From: Nocardioides conyzicola
GTDB lineage: Bacteria; Actinomycetota; Actinomycetes; Propionibacteriales; Nocardioidaceae
DNA: 64,000 nucleotides
NCBI RefSeq assembly: GCF_039543825.1
Contig: NZ_BAABKM010000002.1
Coordinates: forward strand, 900,133-964,132
Direction: 5' to 3'
Shown: piece after piece, positions 33,686 to 43,343 of the stretch
How positions within the stretch are numbered: position 1 is the stretch's first letter
Layout: each line of letters starts with the position of its first letter
Notes under the pieces: generated by a model
Told to the model about the DNA's origin: nothing
What the model saw: only the letters and a program-made list of their open reading frames with translations
Database searches by the model: none
Position numbers and translations under genes: made by a program

Positions 33686-34573
33686 TCAGCGTGGACCGGC
33701 GGCTTGCTGGCGCCACCCCTTCGGAGACACGCCATTTATCTGGCGGAAGCGTCTGCTGAAGTAGGTCGGGTCGGGGTACCCGGTCCTCCGTGCCACCAAC
33801 TCGACCGGAAGGTCTGTCGCCATGAGGAGTTGCCTGGCTTCAGTCATGCGCCGTTCGGTGATCCACTCAAGGACTGTGCGCCCAGTCCGCGCCTTGACCA
33901 CGGCCCCGAGATGAGTTGGTGAGACGTTCACAGCGGTGGCGACGTCTGCGGTAGAAAGCGGGCCACGGAAACCTTCTTCGATGACCTCGAAGCATTCGGC
34001 CAGGAGCGGCAGATTGTTGCTGCGATATTGACTGGTTACGTCCGCAGCGAGTCGAGCTACATTCACCAGCAACAAAACGACTTGGGCCGCGCTCGCTGTC
34101 CGATAACCGGCCTCACGTTCTTCTAGCTCCCGTTGCATCTCGTCGAGTAAGGACTCCAGCATCGGGCGTCGATGCGGGGGCAGGGTCAGGCGACCCAGCG
34201 GGGGGTTCTCTTCTGAGACTAGGAAAGCGCTTAGTAGCGGGTTGGCGCGCCATAGCGGTAGCGAGCCGGCGATCTCCGGCACGGACGCCATGGCACTTGA
34301 GGAGAACTCAACGACCCAACCTTGCGCATCCCCCATCTGAGTCAAGCCGTGGACCTGATTTGGAGGGACAAGGAACAGAGTTCCAGGCGAAATTTCCAGA
34401 GTGTGCCCACCAAGCCGATGCGAACCTCCCCCACTTCGGAAGTACAGAATCTCCAAGTCGTGATGGGCATGATCACCAACCGTGACCCGCGGATGGGAGC
34501 GGTCGAAAAATGTCACGCTGACCGGCGGCCTGAGCGGCCCGGCATCAACCGGCCCGTAATACGGAATCGACAT
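33686..34573 (-). CDS. AraC family transcriptional regulator with cupin sensor domain
   Basis: A 295-aa regulator. The N-terminal cupin (residues 20-110) shows DHAHHDLEILYFRSGGGSHR and ISPGTLFLVPPNQVHGLTQM, the usual AraC_binding pattern. The C-terminal double HTH reads TADVATAVNVSPTHLGAVVK and ITERRMTEARQLLMATDLPV followed by ARRTGYPDPTYFSRRFRQI. Several upstream in-frame starts exist; ATG 34573 gives the normal family length, and the upstream 49 codons are not family-like. It is divergent from the small ORF/ctaF pair. Its targets are unknown. Confidence 0.88.
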   Translation of the reverse strand: MSIPYYGPVDAGPLRPPVSVTFFDRSHPRVTVGDHAHHDLEILYFRSGGGSHRLGGHTLEISPGTLFLVPPNQVHGLTQMGDAQGWVVEFSSSAMASVPEIAGSLPLWRANPLLSAFLVSEENPPLGRLTLPPHRRPMLESLLDEMQRELEEREAGYRTASAAQVVLLLVNVARLAADVTSQYRSNNLPLLAECFEVIEEGFRGPLSTADVATAVNVSPTHLGAVVKARTGRTVLEWITERRMTEARQLLMATDLPVELVARRTGYPDPTYFSRRFRQINGVSPKGWRQQAAGPR

Positions 34574-34843
34574 GCCGCTCGGCTTCACTTCGCATCTCAC
34601 CCCGTCATACTCGGCCGGTCGAGCGAGCCGCCAGCCTGACCGCAGTCTCGCGGTGCGACCGGATGTCCATCGTAGTGCGCGGCTCCTTTGCGTGGGCGAT
34701 GTCCATGCCCGGCGTTGCATCGTTCAACTCTGAGCCCCTCAGCCGGACGAACCTTTCTGTATGGACCTCTTCGAGTCTCTCGGCACCCTTGCTTTCGGCG
34801 GATCTCGGTACTTTGCGCGTCCGCCCGCCCGGCAGGAGTCGGC

Positions 34844-34942
34844 GTGACTGCATTCCTCATCGCTACGATCGCCATCCTGATCACCTTGGTTGGTGGGTGT
34901 ATCGCCGCCGTGATGTGGCCTGGCCGCCGTCGGGAACCCTGA
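34844..34942 (+). CDS. 32-aa single-helix membrane peptide coupled to ctaF
   Basis: From GTG 34844 (GGAG 8 bases upstream) a 32-codon frame encodes VTAFLIATIAILITLVGGCI, then AAVMWPGRRREP: one transmembrane helix and a basic C-terminus. Its stop overlaps the ctaF start by one base (TGATG). Tight coupling, a hydrophobic helix and a positive-inside tail suggest a real small oxidase-associated subunit rather than chance. No family is recognised. Confidence 0.55.
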   Translation: MTAFLIATIAILITLVGGCIAAVMWPGRRREP

Positions 34943-35337
34943 TGAGGGCTCTCATCTGGTCAGCTGCCCTGTGTGCGATCTTTTGGGGGATCTCGGCACC
35001 ACTGTATTGGTTCACGGCTCATGAACCTGCCGGGACTGCCGGCCTCGTGTTCGTAACGTTGATGGCTCTCATGCTGTTGGGATACTCGGCGCTGACGCAC
35101 GCTCGGAGCCCCCAACAACTCGATGATCTTCTGGACGCTGAGATCGAAGAGGGCGCCGGCGAGCTCGGGTTCTTCCCTGCTAACAGCTGGGCTCCCCTTT
35201 CTCTGGCAGCCGCCATCGGCGTATTGACAGTCGGCGTGGCCGTCGGGTGGTGGCTCACGGCCATCGGGATCGGCCTAGTGACGATCGCCGCCATTCACTG
35301 GGTCTTCGAGTACTACGTCGGCGAGTACGCGCACTGA
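34942..35337 (+). CDS. ctaF: Cytochrome c oxidase subunit 4 (actinobacterial type)
   Basis: A 131-aa four-helix membrane protein matching actinobacterial aa3 oxidase subunit IV. N-terminal helices are [18 protein letters not shown] and [17 protein letters not shown]. The strongly conserved centre is [19 protein letters not shown] and the end is [14 protein letters not shown]. In actinobacteria ctaF normally lies beside ctaC/ctaD/ctaE and qcr genes; here none is present, so it is an orphan copy followed directly by sufB. It starts inside the stop of a 32-codon membrane peptide gene. Confidence 0.9.
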   Translation: MRALIWSAALCAIFWGISAPLYWFTAHEPAGTAGLVFVTLMALMLLGYSALTHARSPQQLDDLLDAEIEEGAGELGFFPANSWAPLSLAAAIGVLTVGVAVGWWLTAIGIGLVTIAAIHWVFEYYVGEYAH

Positions 35338-35393
35338 TGCTGCCCGGCGTTCCCCGTTCGCCTTCCCTTCACAAGACCAGTTGGAGACCTCCC

Positions 35394-36821
35394 ATGACTG
35401 AACTAACTGAGCGGCGCGAGCTCGCCGCATCCCTATCGAGCCAATCGGGCTACGCCTATGGCTGGGCCGACTCCGACGCCGCCGGTGCGGCCGCCAAGCG
35501 CGGCCTGAGCGAGGAGGTCGTCCGGGACATCTCCGCGAAGAAGAGCGAGCCGCAGTGGATGCTCGACCTGCGCCTCAAGGGCCTCAAGCTCTTCGGCCGC
35601 AAGCCCATGCCCAACTGGGGCTCGGACCTGTCGGGCATCGACTTCGACAACATCAAGTACTTCGTCCGCTCCAGCGAGAAGCAGGCCGCCACGTGGGACG
35701 ACCTCCCCGAGGACATCAAGAACACCTACGACAAGCTCGGCATCCCGGAGGCGGAGAAGCAGCGCCTCGTGTCCGGTGTCGCGGCGCAGTACGAGTCCGA
35801 GGTCGTCTACCACTCGATCCGTGAGGACCTCGAGGAGCAGGGCGTCCTCTTCCTCGACACCGACACGGCGCTCAAGGAGCAGCCGGAGCTCTTCCAGGAG
35901 TACTTCGGCACGGTCATCCCGGTCGGCGACAACAAGTTCGCCGCGCTCAACACCTCGGTGTGGTCGGGCGGCTCGTTCATCTACGTCCCGCCGGGCGTCC
36001 ACGTGGACATCCCGCTGCAGGCCTACTTCCGGATCAACACCGAGAACATGGGCCAGTTCGAGCGCACCCTGATCATCGTCGACGAGGGTGCCTACGTGCA
36101 CTACGTCGAGGGCTGCACCGCCCCGATCTACTCGTCGGACTCGCTGCACTCCGCGGTCGTCGAGATCATCGTGAAGAAGGGCGGCCGCTGCCGCTACACG
36201 ACCATCCAGAACTGGTCCAACAACGTCTACAACCTCGTCACCAAGCGCGCCGTCTGCGAGGCCGGCGCGACCATGGAGTGGGTCGACGGCAACATCGGCT
36301 CCAAGGTGACGATGAAGTACCCCGCCGTCTACCTGATGGGCGAGCACGCCAAGGGCGAGACGCTCTCCATCGCGTTCGCGGGCGAGGGCCAGCACCTCGA
36401 CAACGGAGCGAAGATGGTGCACGCCGCGCCGAACACGTCCTCCAACGTGTTGTCCAAGTCAGTCGCGCGCGGCGGCGGCCGGACTTCATATCGCGGCCTT
36501 GTCGAGATCCGCGAAGAGGCAGCCGGGAGCCAGTCGAACGTCATCTGCGACACGCTCCTGGTGGACACGATCAGCCGCAGCGACACCTATCCGTACGTCG
36601 ACATCCGCGAGGACGACGTCTCGATGGGCCACGAGGCGAGCGTTTCGCGAATCACTGACGACCAGCTCTTCTACCTCAGGAGTCGGGGGTTGAAGGAGGA
36701 CGAAGCCCGAGCGGTCATCGTGCGCGGCTTCGTCGAGCCGGTCGCCAAGGAGCTGCCGATGGAGTACGCCCTCGAGCTCAACCGGCTCATCGAGCTCCAG
36801 ATGGAAGGAGCCATCGGGTGA
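35394..36821 (+). CDS. sufB: Fe-S cluster assembly protein SufB
   Basis: A 475-aa scaffold subunit of the SufBCD complex, which builds Fe-S clusters with SufC ATPase energy. Features include [20 protein letters not shown] at the N-terminus, the beta-helix core ([40 protein letters not shown]) and the C-terminal [38 protein letters not shown] 35394 has GGAG upstream and gives the family N-terminus; the frame is open about 50 codons earlier. Codons in 35480-36430 almost all end in C or G, while the last 400 bases are more mixed, suggesting a mosaic gene. The start of sufD overlaps its stop. Confidence 0.96.
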   Translation: MTELTERRELAASLSSQSGYAYGWADSDAAGAAAKRGLSEEVVRDISAKKSEPQWMLDLRLKGLKLFGRKPMPNWGSDLSGIDFDNIKYFVRSSEKQAATWDDLPEDIKNTYDKLGIPEAEKQRLVSGVAAQYESEVVYHSIREDLEEQGVLFLDTDTALKEQPELFQEYFGTVIPVGDNKFAALNTSVWSGGSFIYVPPGVHVDIPLQAYFRINTENMGQFERTLIIVDEGAYVHYVEGCTAPIYSSDSLHSAVVEIIVKKGGRCRYTTIQNWSNNVYNLVTKRAVCEAGATMEWVDGNIGSKVTMKYPAVYLMGEHAKGETLSIAFAGEGQHLDNGAKMVHAAPNTSSNVLSKSVARGGGRTSYRGLVEIREEAAGSQSNVICDTLLVDTISRSDTYPYVDIREDDVSMGHEASVSRITDDQLFYLRSRGLKEDEARAVIVRGFVEPVAKELPMEYALELNRLIELQMEGAIG

Positions 36822-38005
36822 CGGTGATGGACAACGTCAACCACTCACTCGAGCTCCGCCGAGGAAACGAGCCTCGCGTCGACTCCCACCTCCACCCGGA
36901 GGGCTCCTTCCGGGTGGAGGACCATATGGTCCCAACGGGTCGCGAGGAGATCTGGCGGTTCACCCCGCTACGGCGCCTCAGGGGCCTGCATACCGACACA
37001 CCGCTCGACGGCGACGGGATGGGTGCCGAGGCCGACTTGCCCCAGGGCATAGCGGTGCAGGTGATCGCCGCCGACGACCCGCGTCGCGGCTCGAGCGGCT
37101 TCGTACCGGCCGACCGCATCGCGGCCCGGGTCTGGGCAGAAGCCCGCACAGTCTGGGCGATCGACGTCGCAGCCGAGGCCGTGGTCGAGAAGCCCGCGTA
37201 CATCACCCTCACAGGTACGGACGCTGGCGTTGCGAGCGCGAACCACGCAATCCTCACCGTCGGTCCTCACGCCAAAGCGACGATCGTCTTCCGCTACGAG
37301 GGCAGCGCCACGCTAGCCGACAACGTCGAGATCGTCGTCGGCGACGGCGCGCAACTGACCGTCGTCTCGATCGATGACTGGACCGACGATGCCGTCCACG
37401 TCGGTCACCGTCACGTGCGAGTCGGTCGCGACGCGACTTTCAAGCACGTCGACATCACCTTCGGGGGTGATGTCGTCCGCAACGACACCACCGTCGAGTA
37501 CGCCAGCCCGGGCGGTCGGGCGGAGCTGCTCGGGCTCTACTTCGCGGACGAGGATCAGCACATCGAGCACCGGCTCTTCGTCGACCACACGGCGCCGAAG
37601 ACGAAGTCCCACGTCGTCTACAAGGGCGCGCTGCAGGGTCAGGGCGCGCACACGGTCTGGATCGGCAACGTGCTCATCCGCACGGTCGCCGAGGGCATCG
37701 AGACCTACGAGGAGAACCGAAACCTGGTGCTCTCCGACGGCTGCCGGGCCGACTCGGTGCCCAACCTCGAGATCGAGACCGGCGAGATCGAGGGCGCGGG
37801 CCACGCGTCCGCGACCGCCCGCTTCGACGACGAGCAGCTCTTCTATCTGCGCTCGCGTGGCGTCTCCGAGTCCGAGGCCCGCCGTCTGGTCGTGCACGGC
37901 TTCTTCATCGAACTGATCCGCCAGATCGATGTGCCGCAGCTCGAGGAAAGGCTGAAGGCCACCGTAGAGGCCGAGCTCGACAAGAACGTGTCGCGCGGTC
38001 CCTGA
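36818..38005 (+). CDS. sufD: Fe-S cluster assembly protein SufD
   Basis: A 395-aa partner of SufB. The N-terminus has [20 protein letters not shown], the SufD entry motif. The beta-helix core includes [20 protein letters not shown], and the C-terminus has [20 protein letters not shown] and [16 protein letters not shown]. The start GTG 36818 overlaps the sufB stop (GTGA). A 12-bp perfect inverted repeat lies within codons 24-35. The gene is complete and in the usual sufB-D-C order. Confidence 0.95.
   Translation: MTVMDNVNHSLELRRGNEPRVDSHLHPEGSFRVEDHMVPTGREEIWRFTPLRRLRGLHTDTPLDGDGMGAEADLPQGIAVQVIAADDPRRGSSGFVPADRIAARVWAEARTVWAIDVAAEAVVEKPAYITLTGTDAGVASANHAILTVGPHAKATIVFRYEGSATLADNVEIVVGDGAQLTVVSIDDWTDDAVHVGHRHVRVGRDATFKHVDITFGGDVVRNDTTVEYASPGGRAELLGLYFADEDQHIEHRLFVDHTAPKTKSHVVYKGALQGQGAHTVWIGNVLIRTVAEGIETYEENRNLVLSDGCRADSVPNLEIETGEIEGAGHASATARFDDEQLFYLRSRGVSESEARRLVVHGFFIELIRQIDVPQLEERLKATVEAELDKNVSRGP
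36889..36920 (+). repeat. 12-bp perfect inverted repeat inside the 5' part of sufD
   Basis: CCTCCACCCGGA (36889-36900) and TCCGGGTGGAGG (36909-36920) pair perfectly around 8 bases that can extend the stem. The mRNA would fold tightly about 70 bases after the sufD start. It may affect SufD output or be an accident of the coding sequence. Confidence 0.5.
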
Positions 38006-38052
38006 CCTCTCCTGACACACCCCCAACCACCCCAGAACGGAGTCACCCCAGC

Positions 38053-38811
38053 ATGAGCCAGCTCGAGATCCAGGACCTGAAGGTCTCGGTCGAGACCGAG
38101 TCCGGCCCGAAGGAGATCCTCAAGGGCGTCACACTCACCATCGGCGCCGATGAGACGCACGCGATCATGGGCCCGAACGGCTCGGGCAAGTCGACGCTCG
38201 CCTACTCGATCGCCGGCCACCCCAGGTACACGATCACCGGCGGGACGGCCACGCTCGACGGCGAGGACCTCCTCGACTTGTCAGTCGACGAGCGCGCCCG
38301 CGCCGGCCTGTTCCTCGCGATGCAGTACCCCGTGGAGGTGCCCGGCGTCTCGGTCGCCAACTTCCTCCGCACCGCAAAGACGGCTATTGACGGCGCGGCG
38401 CCTAACCTCCGCACGTGGGTAAAGGATGTCAACGGCGCCCTGGCGAAGATGAACCTGGATCCGACGTTCTCCCAGCGCTCGGTCAACGAGGGCTTCTCAG
38501 GTGGTGAGAAGAAGCGTCACGAGATGACGCAGCTCGCGCTGCTCGACCCGAAGGTCGCGATCCTCGACGAGACCGACTCCGGCCTCGACATCGACGCGCT
38601 CAAGATCGTCTCCGAGGGCATCAACAACTTCCGCCAGCGCGAGGGCAAGGGCGTCCTGCTGATTACGCACTACACCCGGATCCTCCGCTACGTGAAGCCC
38701 GACCATGTGCACGTCTTCGTCGACGGTCGCGTCGCCGAGTCCGGCGGTCCCGAGCTCGCCGAGGAGCTGGAGGCCAACGGCTACGACAGGTTCTTGAAGG
38801 CGTCGGTCTGA
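38053..38811 (+). CDS. sufC: Fe-S cluster assembly ATPase SufC
   Basis: A 252-aa ABC-type ATPase that drives the SufBCD complex. Walker A is IMGPNGSGKSTLAYSIAG, the signature motif is NEGFSGGEKKRHEMTQLALL, Walker B is KVAILDETDSGLDIDALKIV and the switch His is in LLITHYTRIL. The length and motifs are standard. It follows sufD by 47 bases with a GGAG ribosome site. No sufS, sufU or sufT follows, unlike the usual actinobacterial operon. Confidence 0.96.
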   Translation: MSQLEIQDLKVSVETESGPKEILKGVTLTIGADETHAIMGPNGSGKSTLAYSIAGHPRYTITGGTATLDGEDLLDLSVDERARAGLFLAMQYPVEVPGVSVANFLRTAKTAIDGAAPNLRTWVKDVNGALAKMNLDPTFSQRSVNEGFSGGEKKRHEMTQLALLDPKVAILDETDSGLDIDALKIVSEGINNFRQREGKGVLLITHYTRILRYVKPDHVHVFVDGRVAESGGPELAEELEANGYDRFLKASV

Positions 38812-39166
38812 GGCCGATCGCGCCCGCCGACTCCATACTCCCTTGGCTGGGACAGGCTGCTCCGGACTCTCCAACCAGTACGCCTGAGGTTTCAATTCTT
38901 GACGTCGTGATCCAAGATCCTCAGTCTGTTCGCAGCGTTCGCTGAACGAACGCATCGACCTATCGGTCGCCATCCTGCGGGCAATCGATCACCGCAACGG
39001 CCCGAGATATTGACCCCGGTATAGGGGGAACGTTCACTCGTATCTCAGAGTCAAGGTGTCCAGTCAGCGAAGCGGCCCAAGCGCGCCGTCGCGTGTGCGG
39101 CAATGAAGCCCCCTCGCACCGGCCGGGGTTGGTGGGCGGCGTGAACCAAAATCGGAGGATGTCCAC
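38812..39166. other. Gene-free stretch between sufC and the thiolase
   Basis: About 355 bases where the downstream suf genes would normally stand. No residual suf coding was recognised. It probably contains the thiolase promoter. No repeat or strong hairpin was seen. Confidence 0.45.
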
Positions 39167-40357
39167 ATGTCCGAAACCGTCATCGTGGCAGGGGCGCGTA
39201 CCCCGATCGGCCGACTGAGTGGTGGGCTCAAGGACTTGACCGCGGCCGACCTGGGTGGTCATGCGATCAAGGGTGCCCTCGAGAAGGCCGGCGTCACGGG
39301 CGATCAGGTGGACTACGTGATCATGGGGCAGGTCATCCAGGCCGGCGCGGGCCAGAATCCGGCTCGTCTGGCGGCAGTCAACGGGGGGATCCCGATGGGC
39401 GTGCCGTCGATCACGATCAACAAGGTGTGCCTGTCCGGCCTAAACGCCATCGCGCTTGCCGACCAGCTCGTCCGTGCCGGCGAGTGCGAGATCGTCGTGG
39501 CCGGCGGCATGGAGTCGATGACCAACGCGCCGCACTTCCTGCCGAAGTCGCGCGAGGGCATCAAGTTCGGCGACGTCAAGCTCGCCGACTCGATGGCCTA
39601 CGACGCCCTCTACGACCAGTTCACCTCACAGGCGATGGGCCTGCTCACTGAGGAGCGCAACGCGGCCGCCCAGAACCTGACCCGTGAGGAGCAGGACGCC
39701 TTCGCCGCACAGTCGCACCAGAAGGCGGCGCTGGCCTGGAAGAACGGCGTCTTCACCGACGAGGTCGTCCCGGTCTCGATCCCGCAGCGCAAGGGTGACC
39801 CTGTGGTCGTCTCGACCGACGAGGGCGTCCGCGGCGACACCACGCTGGAGTCGCTCGGCAAGCTGCGCCCGGCGTTCAGCAAGGACGGCACCATCACGGC
39901 GGGCTCCGCCTCGCAGATCTCCGACGGCGCGGCCGCTGTGGTCGTCATGAGCAAGGCCAAGGCCGAGGAGCTCGGACTGGAGTGGCTCGCCGAGATCGGC
40001 GCGCACGGGCAGGTCGCCGGACCCGACTCGACACTCCAGCTGCAGCCGGCCGTCGCCACGGCGAAGGCATGCGAGAAGGAGGGCATCAGCCCGACCGATC
40101 TCGACCTCGTGGAGTTCAACGAGGCCTTCGCCGCGGTCGGTATCTCCTCGGCGCGCGAGCTCGGCCTCGATGAGTCGAAGGTCAACATCAACGGCGGGGC
40201 CATCGCGCTCGGTCACCCCGTCGGCATGTCCGGCACCCGCGTCGTGCTGCACCTTGCGCTGGAGCTCAAGCGCCGCGGCGGCGGGGTGGGTGCGGCGGCT
40301 CTGTGTGGTGGCGGCGGCCAGGGCGACGCCCTCATCGTGCGGGTGCCCCGTTCTTGA
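39167..40357 (+). CDS. Acetyl-CoA C-acetyltransferase (thiolase)
   Basis: A 396-aa type II thiolase that condenses or cleaves 3-oxoacyl-CoA. The acyl-accepting cysteine is in [20 protein letters not shown] (about residue 88), the catalytic His in [17 protein letters not shown] and the second Cys near the C-terminus in [15 protein letters not shown] 39167 has CGGAGGA upstream. It could cleave the acetoacetyl-CoA made by the CoA-transferase at 7.9-9.4 kb, though no ATCGATAAT box was seen upstream. Codon bias is strong, as in a highly expressed core gene. Confidence 0.95.
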   Translation: MSETVIVAGARTPIGRLSGGLKDLTAADLGGHAIKGALEKAGVTGDQVDYVIMGQVIQAGAGQNPARLAAVNGGIPMGVPSITINKVCLSGLNAIALADQLVRAGECEIVVAGGMESMTNAPHFLPKSREGIKFGDVKLADSMAYDALYDQFTSQAMGLLTEERNAAAQNLTREEQDAFAAQSHQKAALAWKNGVFTDEVVPVSIPQRKGDPVVVSTDEGVRGDTTLESLGKLRPAFSKDGTITAGSASQISDGAAAVVVMSKAKAEELGLEWLAEIGAHGQVAGPDSTLQLQPAVATAKACEKEGISPTDLDLVEFNEAFAAVGISSARELGLDESKVNINGGAIALGHPVGMSGTRVVLHLALELKRRGGGVGAAALCGGGGQGDALIVRVPRS

Positions 40358-40435
40358 CGCGGACTAGTGTTGTCGCTGCCCTCCCGTGCGGCCACTGCAC
40401 GAAGACCGTTGGTCCGCCGATGATCGGTCGTTGTG

Positions 40436-41632
40436 ATGCGTGATGTGCTCGACGAGCTGATGCGGTGGTGGGAGTCCGGCGAGACGGTCGGCGTCGGCAC
40501 CGTGGTGGCCACCTTCCAGAGCGCTCCCCGGCCGCCGGGGGCCTCGATGCTGGTCGGGCCGGACGACACCGCCGTCGGCTCGGTCTCCGGCGGCTGCGTC
40601 GAGGGTGCGGTCTACGACCTCGCCCAGAAGGTCGCGGCGACCGGCGAGCCGGTGCTGGAGCGCTACGGCGTCTCGGACGACGACGCGTTCGCGGTCGGCC
40701 TCACCTGCGGCGGCATCCTCGACGTCTACGTCGAGAAGGTCCACCGGGCCAGCTTCCCCGAGCTCGGCGAGGTCGCCGCCGACGTCCGCGCCGGTCGCTC
40801 CGTCGCGCTCGCCACCGTTATCGAGCACCCCAATCCCGCGGTCCTCGGCCGGCGCGTGGTCGTCCGCCCCGACGGCACCACGGCTAGCGTCCAGGGCTCC
40901 CTCGGCTCGCGGCGGATGGACGACGCCGTCCGTGACGACGCGCTCGGCCTGCTGGCCCAGGGGCAGAACGCGACGCTCACCTACGGGCCCGACGGGGAGC
41001 GCCGCGGCGAGGGGATGCGCGTCTTCGTGTGGGCCTTCGCGCCCAAGCCCCGGATGCTGGTCTTCGGCGCGATCGACTTCGCGGCCGCCGTCGCGCGGAT
41101 GGGCGCCTTCCTGGGTTACCACGTCACCGTGTGCGACGCGCGCCCGGTGTTCGCGACGCGCAGCCGATTCCCCGACGCCAACGAGGTCGTCGTCGACTGG
41201 CCGCACCGCTACCTCGCGGCTGAGGCGGAGGCCGGTCGGGTCGACGCCCGCACGGTCGTCGCCGTGCTGACCCACGACCCGAAGTTCGACGTCCCGCTGC
41301 TCGAGGTGGCGTTGCGGCTGCCCGAGGTCGGCTACGTGGGCGCGATGGGGTCGCGCCGCACGCACGAGGACCGCGAGAAGCGGTTGAAGGATGCGGGGCT
41401 GACCGCCGGCGAGATCACCCGACTGAGGAGCCCGATCGGCCTCGACCTCGGCGCCCGCACCCCCGAGGAGACCGCCATCTCCATCGCCGCCGAAATCATC
41501 GCCGGCCGTTGGGGTGGTTCCGGCCGCCCCCTGGGACGACTTCACGGCCGAATCCATGGCAATTCACTAACCGTATCGGCAGCGCCGGAGCGTCCGTTCG
41601 CCCAACTTACGGAGCGCCCCGTTTCCCGCTGA
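40436..41632 (+). CDS. XdhC family molybdenum-cofactor maturation protein
   Basis: A 398-aa XdhC/CoxI-type protein that binds molybdenum cofactor and delivers its sulfurated form to xanthine-dehydrogenase-family enzymes. The N-terminal part has the family core RPPGASMLVGPDDTAVGSVS followed by GGCVEGAVYDLA; the C-terminal Rossmann part has GAIDFAAAVARMGAFLGYHV, GYVGAMGSRRTHEDREKRL and SPIGLDLGARTPEETAISIA. Homologues end soon after a GPIH-like motif (here GRIHG near residue 378); about 20 further residues read on in less biased codons, suggesting a displaced stop. GTG 40433 directly precedes the chosen ATG. It probably serves the Mo-hydroxylase at 21-25 kb. Confidence 0.92.
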   Translation: MRDVLDELMRWWESGETVGVGTVVATFQSAPRPPGASMLVGPDDTAVGSVSGGCVEGAVYDLAQKVAATGEPVLERYGVSDDDAFAVGLTCGGILDVYVEKVHRASFPELGEVAADVRAGRSVALATVIEHPNPAVLGRRVVVRPDGTTASVQGSLGSRRMDDAVRDDALGLLAQGQNATLTYGPDGERRGEGMRVFVWAFAPKPRMLVFGAIDFAAAVARMGAFLGYHVTVCDARPVFATRSRFPDANEVVVDWPHRYLAAEAEAGRVDARTVVAVLTHDPKFDVPLLEVALRLPEVGYVGAMGSRRTHEDREKRLKDAGLTAGEITRLRSPIGLDLGARTPEETAISIAAEIIAGRWGGSGRPLGRLHGRIHGNSLTVSAAPERPFAQLTERPVSR

Positions 41633-41969
41633 CCAACGCACAGGCCGAGCCGTGCCTTCACAGGACCAACGGCTGTGCACGGGGACTACACCGAGGTCAC
41701 CGCGTTTCGCTGAACGAGTACCAGCGCCCCTCTACCCGCTTCAGCCATCATGGGGGCCGCCTACGCTGCACGAGGATGCGCAGCTCGCGCATGGGCCTCC
41801 ACCGGGCCATCCGACCTTCGCTCGAACCCGATGCTGGGCAGCTCGGCCCTCCCTCGGTCGCCGCGCATACCCCCGATAACGCCGAGAAGGAGGAACGGCT
41901 GCGCGCTAACGGCCACCTGCTCCGGACCCAACTGCTCGATCAGGCCGAGACGAGAACATCGACTCCGCT
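41633..41969. other. Gene-free stretch after XdhC
   Basis: About 340 bases between two gene 3' ends. Frames are open in all directions but shadow-like. The codon-usage change begins just upstream near 41.5 kb, so a rearrangement junction may lie here. Confidence 0.4.
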
Positions 41970-42785
41970 TCAGCGAGCCTCGGGACGCATCGCAGCCGCC
42001 GTGTCGGCCGCTACCGCCAGCGCATCGGTCAGCGGCCGGTCGAGCAGCTGGGCAAGGTCGGGGCTGGAGTTGCTGAGATACCCATGTCGGACGTTGGTGG
42101 CGATCGAAGCGAGCATTGGCGGCTGGAACGGCAGCAGTGCATCGTCCGCAAGGAGACGGGCCCGGTACTCGCCAAGGTCGATGGATCGGTGGGCGACCTC
42201 GAGATGTTCGGCGACGTCCCTGGCGGAAATCGGTTCACCGACAAGGTCGTAGGTCTTGCCAGCGTGACCGGCGGGGTCGCTCGCAACCGTGGCCGCTGCG
42301 GCGGCCAGGTCGACGCGAGCCACAGCTGAGAGCACACCATCGCCGAAGGCCGACTCCAGACCGTTGGGCGTCCACGTCAACAACGCTCCGATGAGCTCGG
42401 CATATAGACCATTACGCAGGATCGTCCAGGCAACACCGCTGTCCCTGACCAGGTCCTCCGTGACGCGATGGGCGAGTGCGAACCCGAGGTGGTCCCCCGC
42501 CCCGGTCAAGCTGGTGTAAATCACATTCATCACGCCGTCGCGGACAGCAGCATCAAGAACAGTCCGATGCCGAGCGATGACCTGATCGTCCTCGGCATAC
42601 CCGGCCGAGACCAGGACGAGTGTCGAGATGCCAGTGAGGTCCAGGCTGGCGGGATCTTCGAAGTCCAGGTAACGCTGCCCATCGGCAGGAGTCCGGCTGC
42701 CGCCCAAGGCGGCCACCTTTCGGTCGGCCAACTCCTGAAGCGTAAGTGATGCGAGCTGTCCGGTAGCGCCGGTCACCAGGATCAT
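41970..42785 (-). CDS. NmrA-like NAD(P)-binding oxidoreductase (quinone oxidoreductase QOR2-type)
   Basis: A 271-aa atypical SDR of the NmrA/QOR2 group. The NAD(P) motif is MILVTGATGQLASLTLQEL at the N-terminus; other family parts are VIYTSLTGAGDH, LVRDSGVAWTILRNGLYAEL and KTYDLVGEPISARDVAEHL. ATG 42785 has GGAGGA eight to nine bases upstream; an in-frame extension to 42857 is not family-like. It is divergent from an HxlR regulator, the usual arrangement for redox- or electrophile-induced quinone reductase genes. Confidence 0.9.
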   Translation of the reverse strand: MILVTGATGQLASLTLQELADRKVAALGGSRTPADGQRYLDFEDPASLDLTGISTLVLVSAGYAEDDQVIARHRTVLDAAVRDGVMNVIYTSLTGAGDHLGFALAHRVTEDLVRDSGVAWTILRNGLYAELIGALLTWTPNGLESAFGDGVLSAVARVDLAAAAATVASDPAGHAGKTYDLVGEPISARDVAEHLEVAHRSIDLGEYRARLLADDALLPFQPPMLASIATNVRHGYLSNSSPDLAQLLDRPLTDALAVAADTAAAMRPEAR

Positions 42786-42809
42786 GACAGTTCGTCCTCC
42801 AACGTGGTT

Positions 42810-42830
42810 CTCATCAGTAACTAGAATGAG
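42810..42830. promoter_or_regulatory. Candidate HxlR operator (CTCAT-N11-ATGAG)
   Basis: A 5-bp inverted repeat in the 84-base intergenic region between the divergent oxidoreductase and HxlR genes. The position fits an autoregulatory operator; the arms are short. Confidence 0.3.
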
Positions 42831-42869
42831 TTTCGAGCGGCCGAGGTGAGCCCACAAGGAGGCAGTTTG

Positions 42870-43292
42870 ATGTCAGTGACGCACACTGAGGTAACCGCTG
42901 GAGCTGCGGCTCTCGACCCGTGCGGACAGCCCGACCACCCCGACTGCGGAATCCGTGATGTCCTCGATCGCGTGGGCGACAAGTGGTCGGTCCTCGTGAT
43001 CGTTGAGCTTGCGAACGGAGCTCGGCGCTTCCGACAGCTGCAGCGCGCCATCGATGGAATCTCCCAGCGAATGTTGACGCTCACGGTGCGCCGGCTGGAG
43101 CGCGACGGGCTGGTGCTCCGGACCGTGTATCCGACCGTGCCGGCCCAGGTCGATTATCGACTCACCGAGACCGGGGCGAGTCTGACCCATCTTGTTAAGG
43201 CACTCGCCGACTGGTCGCTTGAGCACCGGGACGGCATCGCCCACGCACGCCAGGCTTACGACGCGTCGTATCCGGACAACGAGATGAGGTGA
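42870..43292 (+). CDS. HxlR family transcriptional regulator
   Basis: A 140-aa winged-helix regulator. The HTH region is KWSVLVIVELANGARRFRQL and GISQRMLTLTVRRLERDGLV, followed by the wing RTVYPTVPAQVDYRLTETG. Two cysteines near the N-terminus (DPCGQPDHPDCGIRDVLDRV) resemble those of redox-sensing HxlR proteins such as QorR/HypR types. It has an AAGGAGG ribosome site and is divergent from the NmrA-like oxidoreductase, its probable target. Confidence 0.92.
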   Translation: MSVTHTEVTAGAAALDPCGQPDHPDCGIRDVLDRVGDKWSVLVIVELANGARRFRQLQRAIDGISQRMLTLTVRRLERDGLVLRTVYPTVPAQVDYRLTETGASLTHLVKALADWSLEHRDGIAHARQAYDASYPDNEMR

Positions 43293-43343
43293 CCGTCCCG
43301 GTCATCAACTTCATGACCCGCAGCAACCAGCCACTCGCATCAG

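Noticed and set aside
35433..36422. A 329-codon minus-strand frame opposite sufB
   Set aside because: It arises from the extreme C/G third-position bias of sufB; it contains no recognisable motif.
40364..41557. A 397-codon minus-strand frame opposite XdhC
   Set aside because: It is a Gly/Asp/Arg-rich shadow of a strongly biased gene with good XdhC motifs on the plus strand.
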